Source of the DNA: Sodalis-like endosymbiont of Proechinophthirus fluctus
GTDB taxonomy: Bacteria; Pseudomonadota; Gammaproteobacteria; Enterobacterales; Enterobacteriaceae
Assembly: GCF_001602625.1 (NCBI RefSeq)
Contig: NZ_LECR01000022.1
Coordinates: 12,840-20,585, forward strand
DNA: 7,746 nucleotides
Direction: 5' to 3'
This document shows positions 1 through 6,846 of this stretch, piece after piece. The number at the start of each line of letters is the position of its first letter. The first letter of the stretch is position 1. The notes beneath the pieces were generated by a model. That model was given only the letters and a program-made list of their open reading frames with translations. It searched no databases and had not been told where the DNA came from. A program made the position numbers and the translations under genes.

Positions 1-1
1 G

Positions 2-97
2 TCTATCTATCTTTACCTGATGGGCGACGACAGCCGGTGTAAAACCGGCATCAGCTTTGATGCACAACCCGATCGTAAACCTGGTCCTGCGACCTGA
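2..97 (+). CDS. yciK: YciK, short-chain dehydrogenase/reductase family, C-terminal end only (partial)
   Basis: The first 97 bases read without interruption as the last 31 codons of YciK, ending at TGA 95-97. The diagnostic run is LMGDDSRCKTGISFDAQP (from about base 17), which matches the C-terminus of enterobacterial YciK almost residue for residue as I remember it (LMGDDSRRKTGMTFDAQPG). YciK is an SDR-family oxidoreductase with no well-established substrate. Its Rossmann fold, NAD(P) site and catalytic Tyr-Lys all lie to the left of this window, so whether the gene is intact cannot be judged. The visible tail is clean. It sits 52 bases before the btuR remnant on the same strand, the same order as in E. 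coli. Confidence 0.85.
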   Translation, partial: SIYLYLMGDDSRCKTGISFDAQPDRKPGPAT

Positions 98-149
98 TAC
101 TCGGCCGTCATTGCCGGCACGGCGTTGTGACCTTCGTCGAGATAGTTTT

Positions 150-754
150 ATGGATGCCAAACGCTACCATAGCGTCAACAGCAGTTAAAAGAGAAGGTCG
201 ATTGCCCGCCATCGACGCCACGACAGAGTCGTACGGGATCGTGATCGTCTTCACTGGCAACTGCAAAGCAAAGACAAGACCACCACATGTTTCTGGGCCA
301 TCATGATCCGTGCCGTGAGCCATAGGTTACCTGCCGGGATGGTGAAGTTCATCAAAGGCTAGTGGCGCAAAACTGCGATCGCCGGCTACTCTGGAGCCGC
401 ACGTAGTCAAGTTTTAGGTGATAGTCACCGGGTTTACCTGTGGGGGACGCATCGCGAACTTGACAGCGCCACCGCGCGCGATACGCGACACTTGGCGCTA
501 CGCTAGGCGAATACTTGCGGACGACATGCTGGATATTGTGCTGCTGGACGAGCTGACGTATATGATACGCTACGATTATGGACCACGAGGAGATTATCGC
601 TGCCCTTACCGCACGTCCCACGGTGCAAAGAGTCATTATCGCCGGCCGCGACTGCCGCCAACAGCTGCTGGAAATGGCGGATACCGTCAGCGAGATGTGG
701 TCGGTTAAACACGATTTCGATACTGGCATCATAGCGCAGCAGGGCATTTATTAG
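150..754 (+). pseudogene. btuR: Broken cob(I)yrinic acid a,c-diamide adenosyltransferase (BtuR/CobA)
   Basis: The intact enzyme (about 196 residues) transfers adenosyl from ATP to cob(I)alamin, making coenzyme B12. Homology is visible along the whole length but is spread over all three frames. It starts at ATG 150 (MDAKRYHSVNSS, then a stop). A KEKVD piece follows in another frame. The P-loop FTGNCKAKT (250-276) has lost two of the glycines of the usual GNGKGKT. Then KTTTCFWAIMIRAVSH leads to VKFIKG and a stop. From 418 the frame carries VTGFTCG and, near 525-575, LDIVLLDELTYMIRYDY, the most conserved block. The C-terminus continues in a further frame as VIIAGRDCRQQLLEMADTVSEMWSVKHDFD and ends at TAG 752-754. 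At least four frame changes and two in-frame stops, plus the damaged ATP site, rule out function. It is an old pseudogene, not a sequencing slip. Confidence 0.93.
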
Positions 755-767
755 TGACACTGTCACT
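753..767. repeat. 15-base palindrome at the 3' end of the btuR remnant
   Basis: AGTGACACTGTCACT is a perfect palindrome with 7-base arms around one central base, overlapping the btuR stop codon. It could be an operator-like site or a small hairpin. There is no T-run directly after it, and I recognise no matching regulator. Chance is a fair explanation. Confidence 0.3.
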
Positions 768-842
768 TAAAACGGCTTTCTTTTAATTTTCCCCCACAGG
801 TCTCTCTATCACCTAGCGCGGTATTACGCGGTCACATCCTGG

Positions 843-880
843 AGCGACGTCCCGCACGCAACGGGACGTCGCTTCTATTT
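843..880 (+). terminator. Rho-independent terminator between convergent btuR and rluB
   Basis: The arms AGCGACGTCCCG (843-854) and CGGGACGTCGCT (862-873) pair perfectly over 12 bp, closing a 7-base loop, CACGCAA. The plus-strand side continues TCTATTT, a moderate U-tract, so it best fits transcription coming from yciK-btuR. It also lies 71 bases beyond the end of minus-strand rluB and could stop that transcript, although no U-run follows on that side. The stem has no mismatches even though the adjacent btuR gene is dead. Confidence 0.8.
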
Positions 881-943
881 CTCAGGGACATGTCTTTGGC
901 TAGGGCGGTATTCACCACAACCCCGAGCGGCGATACTGCTAAT

Positions 944-1825
944 CTATGCCGTTATTGCGTTTACTGCTTCGGCTGATGCAGGGCGAGGACGTTCTTTGGT
1001 TGCTGCGCTTAATCTCTCGCCGGATTTGCGTAGCCTGCAGCGGCGGCGATCGCGCTTTACCGGCAACCTAGTCACCGACTCAAGCGGCAACTGTACTTTT
1101 TCGCGCAAGTAATTGGTATTATCGAGCGGCAGTTCGGCCCAACCACCGCGCGACAGCTCTTTGGGCAGCGTGACGTCACCGTAGCGCACGCGGATAAGCC
1201 GGCTGACCTGGGCGCCAACTACTTCCCACAGGCGCCGTACTTCTCGATTTCTCCCTTCCGTCAGCGTCACGTTGTACCACTGGTTCAGGCCTTTTCCTCC
1301 TTGGAACTTCAGGCTGCAAAATGCTGCCTGGCCGTCTTCCAGCTGTACGCCGTAGGTCAGTTGGCGCAGTTTTTCCCCATCCACTACGCCGAAAACACGC
1401 ACGGCATATTCTCGTTCGATTTCGTAGCCCGGATGCATCAAACGATTAGCCAGTTCCCCGTCGGTGGTAAATAACAGTAGCCCAGACGTATTAACATCCA
1501 GGCGGCCAACGGCCACCCACCGGGCATTATTGAGACGCGGTAGGCGATCAAAAACCGTTGGCCGCCCATAGGGATCGCGACGCGTGCAGATTTCGCCTTC
1601 CGGCTTATAATAAGCCAGCACGCGGCAAGGAGTATCTTCCGCTGGTTTGATGGTGATAATGCGACCATCCACCCGGATCATAGTGGTATTGGTGAGCTCT
1701 ACGCGATCCCCCAGGGTAGCAACGTTACCATCTACACTCACGCGGCCCTGTTCAATAACGACTTCGATTTCTCGGCGAGAACCTTGTCCGGCGCTGGCCA
1801 AGATTTTTTGCAGCTTTTCGCTCAT
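944..1825 (-). CDS. rluB: 23S rRNA pseudouridine(2605) synthase RluB
   Basis: RluB converts a uridine in helix 93 of 23S rRNA (position 2605 in E. coli) to pseudouridine. The frame is intact at 293 residues, close to the E. coli length (about 291). Residues 1-60 form an S4 RNA-binding domain ([20 protein letters not shown]). The RsuA/RluB-type catalytic domain follows. Its motif [19 protein letters not shown] carries the catalytic Asp at residue 110, and NREVRRLWE and RLIRVRYGD lie further on. I chose ATG 1825-1823 over the ATG nine codons upstream because MSEKLQ is the family start and a GAGGT Shine-Dalgarno sits 7-8 bases before it. The Arg-rich tail from about residue 255 differs from E. 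coli, as is usual for this poorly conserved end. It stands alone, convergent with btuR, and appears functional. Confidence 0.96.
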   Translation of the reverse strand: MSEKLQKILASAGQGSRREIEVVIEQGRVSVDGNVATLGDRVELTNTTMIRVDGRIITIKPAEDTPCRVLAYYKPEGEICTRRDPYGRPTVFDRLPRLNNARWVAVGRLDVNTSGLLLFTTDGELANRLMHPGYEIEREYAVRVFGVVDGEKLRQLTYGVQLEDGQAAFCSLKFQGGKGLNQWYNVTLTEGRNREVRRLWEVVGAQVSRLIRVRYGDVTLPKELSRGGWAELPLDNTNYLREKVQLPLESVTRLPVKRDRRRCRLRKSGERLSAATKERPRPASAEAVNAITA

Positions 1826-1862
1826 AGAGAACCTCGCATCTGCTGGCTTCACAAGCGGCAGA

Positions 1863-1920
1863 TAGATATAAATATTATTAAATAAATAAATTAAATAATA
1901 TCATTATACAGTAATATACT
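1863..1920. other. Strongly AT-rich tract upstream of rluB
   Basis: Roughly 58 bases are almost pure A/T, with runs such as AATATTATTAAATAAATAAA, in a window that is otherwise balanced to GC-rich. It has no coding sense. It may be the rluB promoter and leader region, or a scar where neighbouring genes were lost. Only the base composition is directly seen. Confidence 0.5.
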
Positions 1921-1931
1921 GCCATTGTATG
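1903..1931 (-). promoter_or_regulatory. Possible sigma-70 promoter for rluB
   Basis: On the minus strand a perfect TATAAT (1908-1903) lies 78 bases before the rluB start. The hexamer 17 bases further upstream, CATACA, is a poor -35. The -10 overlaps the edge of a short inverted repeat, CAGTATATTACTG (1910-1922). A very AT-rich leader (1863-1909) lies between this site and the gene. The -10 match is good, but in such AT-rich DNA it could arise by chance. Confidence 0.4.
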
Positions 1932-2560
1932 CTTTATTCTTCCATGCAAGCATCGCTGGGTGAAGTGAGGCGAGGCTACGTCCGCCACTGCCACAGCAAG
2001 GGGGCCACTCTTTCAGTCAGTATTAAGCCATTTTGTTGCTTTCAGGCGGCGTGCTGGGTAGCTTGCGAGTGTGTCAGTTCGGGTTCAACGTTGTAGCTTT
2101 GGTGGATACGATGATGGCAATTCCTGCATGTCTTGTACGGCGCTTGCTGCATTCTCTTCCACTTGTCTTTTTACTACTGGGCCGAGGCGGATGACGGCGA
2201 CGGCTAAGTGCCTGCAGCATTAATGGAACCGCTCATTACGCTGTATGGCGGGCAGCAATGATCGCCCGCCGCGTTGCCCGCGCACTGCGCGCACTGTAGG
2301 GGCAAATTCGGCGACAGCGTGAACTGCGCTATCTATACCTCCCGTCCGCGTTACCATGCCACGGGTTCCGTATGAGCGGCGAAGACGACCTGGCGAATAC
2401 CGCGTGCGATCGCGTCCTTAAGCACTATGGATTTCCGCTCTTGGCAAGACCGGTGGCGCATGGAAATTGTCTTGCCGCGCCCGCCCGGGTATGATGTATT
2501 GGGGTGCCAAGCCGTGGATTAACAAAGTAGAATAGCGGGCTGGCCTATTTGTTGATTATT
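1932..2560. other. Gene-free interval where yciO-trpH-trp operon-ompW would be expected
   Basis: About 630 bases between rluB and yciC hold no convincing gene on either strand. Reading the frames by eye gives only short open stretches, for example one ending YWGAKPWINKVE before a stop at about 2532, and none resembles YciO, TrpH, any Trp enzyme, YciE/F or OmpW. In E. coli more than 10 kb lies between these two genes. The composition returns to normal GC after the AT-rich tract, which suggests worn-out former coding DNA rather than regulatory spacer, but I cannot name the source. Confidence 0.5.
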
Positions 2561-2576
2561 TTGCCAAGGAGCTTAC

Positions 2577-3326
2577 ATGCCAATTATGGCAAGTACCCTG
2601 TACCGCGACATGCTGAATTTTTCTCGTAATCAGTTTGCCAGTATCGTGCTATTGGCGTTGCTGACGGCGCTGATAAGCATTGTGCTAGGACATGCGCTAT
2701 CTCCTGGCAGTGAGCAGCTGATGACGATGAACGACGGTACCTATATGGGTGACACCGACGGTATGAGCCTGCAGCAGTTGGTACAGCAGATGTCGGTCGA
2801 GCAGCAGCGCATGTTACTGCAGGCCTCCACTGCTGGCACACTGGCCAGTCTGGTCGGCAACGTCCTGCTAGTGGGAGGATTGCTGACCATGATTCGCCTG
2901 GTATCCAGCCGTCAGCCCGTCAGCGTATTGCGCGCAATCGGCCTGTCAGCGCCGCTCTTACCGCGCCTGCTGTTGCTTATTTTTCTCACTACGCTGCTGG
3001 TCCAGATTGGCCTGCTGATTATTGTGCCGGGCATATTGATGGCCATCGCTTTTAGCCTGGCACCGGTCATTGCTACTAGCGATAATCTAGGCGCCATCAA
3101 ATCCATGCGCCTGAGCGCCAGTCTGGCGTTTGCTAATCTTCGGCTGCTGGCGCCGGCAGTTCTGTTCTGGCTACTGGCTAAAGCGGCAGTGCTTCTGCTG
3201 GCGACCCAGTTCACTCTAGTGTCATCGTTGGTGGCAGCAGTATTGTTAAATTGTTTGAGCAATCTTATTTCTGCTCTGCTGCTAATCTATCTTTATCGTC
3301 TGTATATGTTATTGCAGCAGGCCTGA
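2577..3326 (+). CDS. yciC: YciC (UPF0259) inner-membrane protein
   Basis: An intact 249-residue membrane protein, close to E. coli YciC (247 residues). The biochemical role is not established. Family matches are strong in the N-terminal YRDMLNFSRNQF, at RAIGLSAPLLPRLLLLIFLTTLLVQIG (about 119-145) and at the C-terminal SNLISALLLIYLYRLYML. Hydrophobic segments lie near residues 22-41, 86-107, 126-150, 152-166, 190-208 and 213-241, so about six membrane spans are likely. The soluble loop at 42-80 is Gln- and Met-rich. ATG 2577 is supported by AAGGAG at 2566-2571, five bases upstream. yciB follows after 36 bases, so the two are probably co-transcribed. No damage is seen. The gene is the first intact one after the degraded interval. 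Confidence 0.95.
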   Translation: MPIMASTLYRDMLNFSRNQFASIVLLALLTALISIVLGHALSPGSEQLMTMNDGTYMGDTDGMSLQQLVQQMSVEQQRMLLQASTAGTLASLVGNVLLVGGLLTMIRLVSSRQPVSVLRAIGLSAPLLPRLLLLIFLTTLLVQIGLLIIVPGILMAIAFSLAPVIATSDNLGAIKSMRLSASLAFANLRLLAPAVLFWLLAKAAVLLLATQFTLVSSLVAAVLLNCLSNLISALLLIYLYRLYMLLQQA

Positions 3327-3362
3327 TGGTGGTGTTTACCCTCTTTACCGGTGGACTTTATT

Positions 3363-3917
3363 ATGAAGCAGTTTCTTGATTTTCTACCTTTGGTAGTATT
3401 TTTTATTGTCTACAAGCTGTACGACATTTACTACGCATCCGGCGCATTGATAGCCGCCTCCGCGCTAGTATTGGTTTATACCTGGCTGTGCTATCACAAA
3501 ATAGAAAAGATCACCATGATTACCTTTGTGCTGGTGGCAATATTTGGCTCTCTGACGCTTTATTACCACGATGCGGAATTTATCAAGTGGAAGGTGACGG
3601 TGATTTATACGCTATTCGCCGCAGCACTGCTGATTAGCCAGTTCGTCCTCAACAAGCCTCTCATTCAACGTATGCTGGATAAAGAAATTCATCTTCCGGC
3701 ACGGGTTTGGAACAATTTGAATATCGCCTGGGCGCTGTTCTTCCTTGTCTGCGGCGCGGCGAATATTTATATCGCGTTTTGGTTACCGCAAAGCATTTGG
3801 GTGAATTTCAAGGTTTTTGGCCTCACTGGCCTGACGCTGGTGTTTACCTTGCTCAGCGGAGCTTATATCTACCGCCATCATATAGTGGAGGATGAACATA
3901 ATAATAATATCCATTAA
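3363..3917 (+). CDS. yciB: YciB/IspZ, inner-membrane protein linked to septation and envelope synthesis
   Basis: YciB is a polytopic inner-membrane protein (septation protein A/IspZ family). In enterics it is tied to cell-envelope synthesis and division, though its molecular activity is unknown. The frame is intact at 184 residues (E. coli has 179). Near-identical blocks are [14 protein letters not shown] at the start, [15 protein letters not shown] (72-86), KPLIQRML (98-105), and [20 protein letters not shown] (134-153), followed by the final GAYIYRH. About five membrane spans are visible: 8-24, 27-43, 51-68, 79-95 and 120-170 as a pair. I chose ATG 3363 over GTG 3351 because the family begins MKQFLDF, and GGTGG at 3350-3354 lies 8 bases upstream. 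The His/Asn-rich tail (EDEHNNNIH) is species-specific. The broken yciA follows after 41 bases. Confidence 0.96.
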   Translation: MKQFLDFLPLVVFFIVYKLYDIYYASGALIAASALVLVYTWLCYHKIEKITMITFVLVAIFGSLTLYYHDAEFIKWKVTVIYTLFAAALLISQFVLNKPLIQRMLDKEIHLPARVWNNLNIAWALFFLVCGAANIYIAFWLPQSIWVNFKVFGLTGLTLVFTLLSGAYIYRHHIVEDEHNNNIH

Positions 3918-3926
3918 TCCCGCGCT

Positions 3927-3947
3927 TTTAACACGGGTAATGTTAAA
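3927..3947 (+). repeat. Small inverted repeat between yciB and the yciA remnant
   Basis: TTTAACA (3927-3933) and TGTTAAA (3941-3947) are perfect 7-base complements around CGGGTAA. The repeat sits just upstream of the GGGAG ribosome-binding site (3949-3953). It is too AT-rich for a convincing terminator and has no U-run. It may be a weak hairpin or an operator-like site. Confidence 0.3.
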
Positions 3948-3958
3948 CGGGAGTAATG

Positions 3959-4414
3959 ATGAGCGAAGTGATTAAGCCACCCAGAGGTGAAGTACTACGC
4001 ACGCTGGCCATGCCGGCTGACACCAGTGTCAACGGCGATATTTTCGGCGGCAGGCTGATATCGCAAATGGAATATTGGCGGCGCTATCTTGGCGAAAGAG
4101 CTGGCGCAGGATCTGGCTGTGACGGTGGGCGTCGACGGCATGACATTTCTAAAACCGGTGGAGGTGGGCGATGTCATCTATTTTTTTATACCCCATGTCT
4201 GAAAACGTGGAATAGTTAGTTGACTACCATATCGAGGTATAGGTGAAAAAAGGTGTCCTCAGAGCCCATCGGCCATCGCTACTAGACTCTACCGATGTTT
4301 ACCTATGTCGCGGTGGATAACAGCGACAAACCTCAGTCGCTGCCGTCGGATCAGCAGCAGCGCAAGTTTTTTAGCCGGTCAGTGCCACAAGTGCTCAGTT
4401 CAGCGTATAGGTGA
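3959..4414 (+). pseudogene. yciA: Broken acyl-CoA thioester hydrolase YciA
   Basis: YciA (about 132 residues, hotdog fold) hydrolyses acyl-CoA thioesters. The start is clean, with GGGAG at 3949-3953 and ATG 3959, then GEVLRTLAMPADTSVNGDIFGG. One extra A in the run at 4071-4072 (GAT read as GAAT) shifts the frame inside the QMD-IGG motif, so the essential Asp and everything after it are lost. Homology resumes in the next frame as IGGAILAKELAQDLAVTVGVDGMTFLKPVEVGDVI and then stops. A further fragment, IEV-stop-VKK, follows near 4233-4248. The last recognisable part, FTYVAVDNSDKPQSLPSDQ, begins at 4298 and runs to TGA 4412-4414, probably past the original end. The insertion alone might be recent, but the added stops and shifts show it is not. 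It was the third gene of a yciC-yciB-yciA series. Confidence 0.92.
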
Positions 4415-4721
4415 AGGCAAACAACAATGAGCGCCGCGGCTATTTGAGCTGGTGCAGGATTGCGCTTCTACCCATTGGATATGCCTGCGCTGTACCTGAC
4501 CGCTATATACGCCAGCGGATGACTTTGTTACGGCTTCGTTTAATTACTAAAACCTTTGAACGGGCTTGAACCAACGGACGCTATTATAACCACTTTTCCA
4601 GCCATACTCAACAACCCACGCGCTGATTGCAGGGATAACGCGTCCAGTAAAAGAATTTCCTCTTTGCGTCCCTTATGCGTAAACTCAAGCTAACGCTCCG
4701 CGAATAGGATTTTTCTCTACT
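4415..4721. other. Gene-free interval between the yciA remnant and clsA (expected site of tonB and yciI)
   Basis: No intact gene is present on either strand. On the minus strand, near 4508-4535, one frame reads NKVIRWRI before a stop. This faintly resembles the conserved TonB C-terminal AMRRWRY block and is in the expected place and direction, but it is too short to be secure. I could not recognise any YciI sequence. Apart from the minus-strand promoter match at 4583-4611, the interval is best described as decayed DNA that must also carry the clsA promoter. Confidence 0.4.
4583..4611 (-). promoter_or_regulatory. Good sigma-70 promoter match on the minus strand, possibly the old tonB promoter
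   Basis: Read on the minus strand, TTGAGT (4611-4606), a 17-base spacer and a perfect TATAAT (4588-4583) give near-ideal -35/-10 geometry. Transcription would start near 4576 and run left, towards the yciA 3' end. No intact gene follows. In E. coli tonB lies exactly here and in this orientation, convergent with yciA, so this could be its surviving promoter. No Fur-box-like sequence was recognised next to it. Confidence 0.45.
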
Positions 4722-6182
4722 ATGACAATGCTTTATACCGTAATCAACTGGCTATTGCTCTTCGGCTATTGGTTGTTGATCGCAGGCGTCACCCTGCGGG
4801 TAATGATGAAACGTCGCGCGGCGCCTTCCGCTATGGCCTGGCTATTGGTCATCTATATTCTGCCGTTAGTGGGGATTATTACTTATCTGTTATTCGGTGA
4901 ACTCAACCTGGGTAAGCGCCGCGCCGAGCGTAGAAAAGCGCTTTGGTCCTCTACCGCCCAATGGATTGACGATCTTAAAGGGTATCGTCGCATTTTTGCC
5001 AGCGAAAATAGCGAAGTAGCCCGCTCTTTGTTCCAACTCTGCGAGCACCGGCAGGGTATGGGAGGCCTAAAAGGCAATCAAATGCAGCTTCTAACTAGCA
5101 CTGATGATACGCTGTGGGCGCTGATTCACGATATCGGTTTGGCGCAAAACAACATTGAGATGGTATTCTATATTTGGCAAGCCGGTGGCCTGGTGGACAA
5201 GGTAGCGGAAGCATTGATGGCCGCGGCGCGGCGCGGCGTACGTTGCCGGGTCATGCTCGATTCGGCTGGCAGCGTGGCATTTTTCCGCAGTCCTTACCCC
5301 ACTCTGATGCGTGAAGCCGGCGTGAACATGGTGGAAGTGCTGCACGTCAGTATCTTTCGCGTGTTTATGCGCCGTATGGATTTGCGTCAACATCGTAAAA
5401 TGGTGCTGATTGACAATCATATCGCCTACACTGGCAGCATGAACATGGTAGATCCGCGCTATTTCAAACAAGACGCGGGTGTTGGCCAGTGGATCGATAT
5501 CATGGCGCGTATGGAAGGACCGGTAGCCACCGCCATGGGCATCATTTTCTCCTGCGATTGGGAAATAGAAACCGGTGAGCGCATCCTGCCACCGCCACCC
5601 GACGTCAATATCATGTCGTTTGAACAGGTATCGGGACATACCATACAAGTGATTGCTTCGGGGCCGGGTTTTCCCGAGGGCGTCATACATCAGGCCTTGC
5701 TCACCTCTATCTACGCGGCACGCAAGCAATTGGTTATGACCACGCCCTATCTGGTGCCGAGCGATGATTTGCTGCACGCCATTTGTACCGCGGCGCAACG
5801 TGGCGTGGAAGTGCATATTATCATTCCGCGCCATAACGATTCAATGTTGGTGGGCTGGGCCAGCCGGGCCTTCTTCGCCGAACTGCTAGAAGCAGGCGTG
5901 TTAATCCATCAGTTCGAGGGTGGCTTGCTGCATACCAAAAGTGTGTTAGTCGATGGCCAATTAAGTCTGGTGGGGACAGTAAACCTGGATATGCGCAGCC
6001 TGTGGCTGAATTTTGAGATAACACTGGTAATCGACGATAACGATTTCGGCAGCGATCTGTCGCGAGTGCAGGAGGATTATCTTGCCCGGTCACAACTTAT
6101 AGAGGCCAGAGTCTGGTCGAAGCGTCCCTACTGGCAGCGTATCGTCGAACGGCTATTCTATTTTTTCAGTCCATTACTGTAA
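4722..6182 (+). CDS. clsA: Cardiolipin synthase A
   Basis: ClsA makes cardiolipin in the inner membrane by condensing two phosphatidylglycerol molecules and releasing glycerol. The frame is intact at 486 residues, exactly the E. coli length, with close identity throughout. Two N-terminal membrane segments (about 5-25 and 38-60) precede the phospholipase D fold. Both catalytic HKD motifs are complete: [18 protein letters not shown] with His224, Lys226 and Asp231, and [18 protein letters not shown] with His404, Lys406 and Asp411. The C-terminus FYFFSPLL is the family ending. ATG 4722 matches the family start ([11 protein letters not shown]). Its ribosome site is weak and distant (TAGGA 4705-4709, 12 bases away). 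The second in-frame ATG, two codons on, is no better. A yciU scrap follows directly, and both upstream and downstream neighbours are pseudogenes, so this gene appears to be kept by selection. Confidence 0.97.
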   Translation: MTMLYTVINWLLLFGYWLLIAGVTLRVMMKRRAAPSAMAWLLVIYILPLVGIITYLLFGELNLGKRRAERRKALWSSTAQWIDDLKGYRRIFASENSEVARSLFQLCEHRQGMGGLKGNQMQLLTSTDDTLWALIHDIGLAQNNIEMVFYIWQAGGLVDKVAEALMAAARRGVRCRVMLDSAGSVAFFRSPYPTLMREAGVNMVEVLHVSIFRVFMRRMDLRQHRKMVLIDNHIAYTGSMNMVDPRYFKQDAGVGQWIDIMARMEGPVATAMGIIFSCDWEIETGERILPPPPDVNIMSFEQVSGHTIQVIASGPGFPEGVIHQALLTSIYAARKQLVMTTPYLVPSDDLLHAICTAAQRGVEVHIIIPRHNDSMLVGWASRAFFAELLEAGVLIHQFEGGLLHTKSVLVDGQLSLVGTVNLDMRSLWLNFEITLVIDDNDFGSDLSRVQEDYLARSQLIEARVWSKRPYWQRIVERLFYFFSPLL

Positions 6183-6206
6183 TTTTGCCAGACAGCATGC
6201 TTGTTG

Positions 6207-6323
6207 TTTGCCGAAGTGGTGATAAGGCTGTCTGAACAAGACAGGTTGGCAGTCAACGATGTGTTTGCGCTTATCATGGTTTACCGCGACAGAACCGAAA
6301 AAGTCTGCTACATGAAGGAATAA
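6207..6323 (+). pseudogene. yciU: YciU (DUF440/HI1450 family) C-terminal remnant
   Basis: Thirty-eight codons read FAEVVIRLSEQDRLAVNDVF, then ALIMVYRDRTEKVCYMKE and TAA 6321-6323. As I remember it, E. coli YciU ends [41 protein letters not shown], so this is its last third, in frame and still well conserved. The first two thirds, about 70 codons, are absent. The clsA stop lies only 24 bases before the homology begins, so a deletion removed the start codon and the N-terminal half. The full-length family is an acidic protein proposed to mimic double-stranded DNA. The order clsA-yciU on the same strand matches E. coli. Confidence 0.85.
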
Positions 6324-6384
6324 GCCGAGTCGCATCCGCTATATGTACCCGCAAGGTTTGCGCTGCCCCTTGGCTTAGGATTAG

Positions 6385-6846
6385 GCCTTTTCACGGCGCA
6401 TTTCTCGTCTCGTCAGCCATCGGGCAGCGAGTTGGAACATACACCCTGACGGTGGATTAATCGGCGACGGTAAATCCCCTCTAACAGCTAAATTTCCTTA
6501 TTGCACTCTTTATCTGGATCCGGAATCGGCGCTGCCGACATCAAGGCACGCGTATAGGGATGCTGTGGATTATGGTACATATGATCATGGCTGCTGACGA
6601 GTTCCACCGCGTGTCTGAGATACATCACTAGAACCCGATCAGAGACATGCTTGACCATCTCCACCAAGTCGTGGGCGATGAAGATCAACGATAGCCCTAT
6701 TTCTCACTGCATCTGCTGTAGCAAATTCACCACCTACGCCTTGTATAAGCGCCCAGCGCCGCCACGGGTTCATCGCAAATCACCAGCTTAGGCTCGAGGA
6801 TAAGAGCCTGGGCTATACCGATACGCTGGCATTGACCATCGGAAAG
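6385..6846 (-). pseudogene. oppF: OppF remnant (oligopeptide ABC transporter ATPase), C-terminal half, joined to OppD
   Basis: OppF is one of two ATPases that power oligopeptide import. Only its C-terminal half is present. It begins at the ABC signature, which reads [15 protein letters not shown] in place of SGGQCQRIG. Walker B follows as [12 protein letters not shown]. After a frame change comes VVNLLQQMQ, a stop, then GLSLIFIAHDL with the H-loop His, SDRVLVMYL and HPYTRALMSAAPIPDP. A TAG at 6488-6490 replaces a Gln codon. Beyond it LLEG is followed by a one-base loss, GDLPSPINPPSGCMF in a new frame, and a DEKCAVKRP scrap, after which homology fades near 6385. The Walker A half is missing because the DNA joins directly to oppD between about 6835 and 6858. 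Confidence 0.9.

Noticed and set aside
108..323. Minus-strand open frame of 71 codons
   Set aside because: It lies antisense to the btuR remnant, has no recognisable domain, and exists only because the sense strand is decayed coding DNA.
352..766. Two overlapping minus-strand open frames
   Set aside because: Both are antisense to the most conserved part of the btuR remnant, and their predicted proteins are low-quality and unlike any family I know.
1909..1923. CAGTATATTACTG as a LexA (SOS) box
   Set aside because: A LexA box needs CTG outside-left and CAG outside-right; here the order is reversed, and rluB is not a known SOS gene.
1944..2535. Short open stretches that might be a Y-family polymerase, trpH or ompW remnant
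   Set aside because: I compared several frames on both strands with remembered sequences of UmuC, TrpH, YciO, YciF and OmpW and found no convincing shared motif.
5091..5834. Long 247-codon minus-strand open frame inside clsA
   Set aside because: It is fully antisense to intact clsA, whose catalytic motifs explain the conservation. The His- and Arg-rich translation is typical of an antisense shadow.
6189..6234. CAGACAGC and GCTGTCTG inverted repeat after clsA as a terminator
   Set aside because: The 8-base arms are perfect, but the 30-base loop lies within the yciU remnant and no U-tract follows, so chance is more likely.
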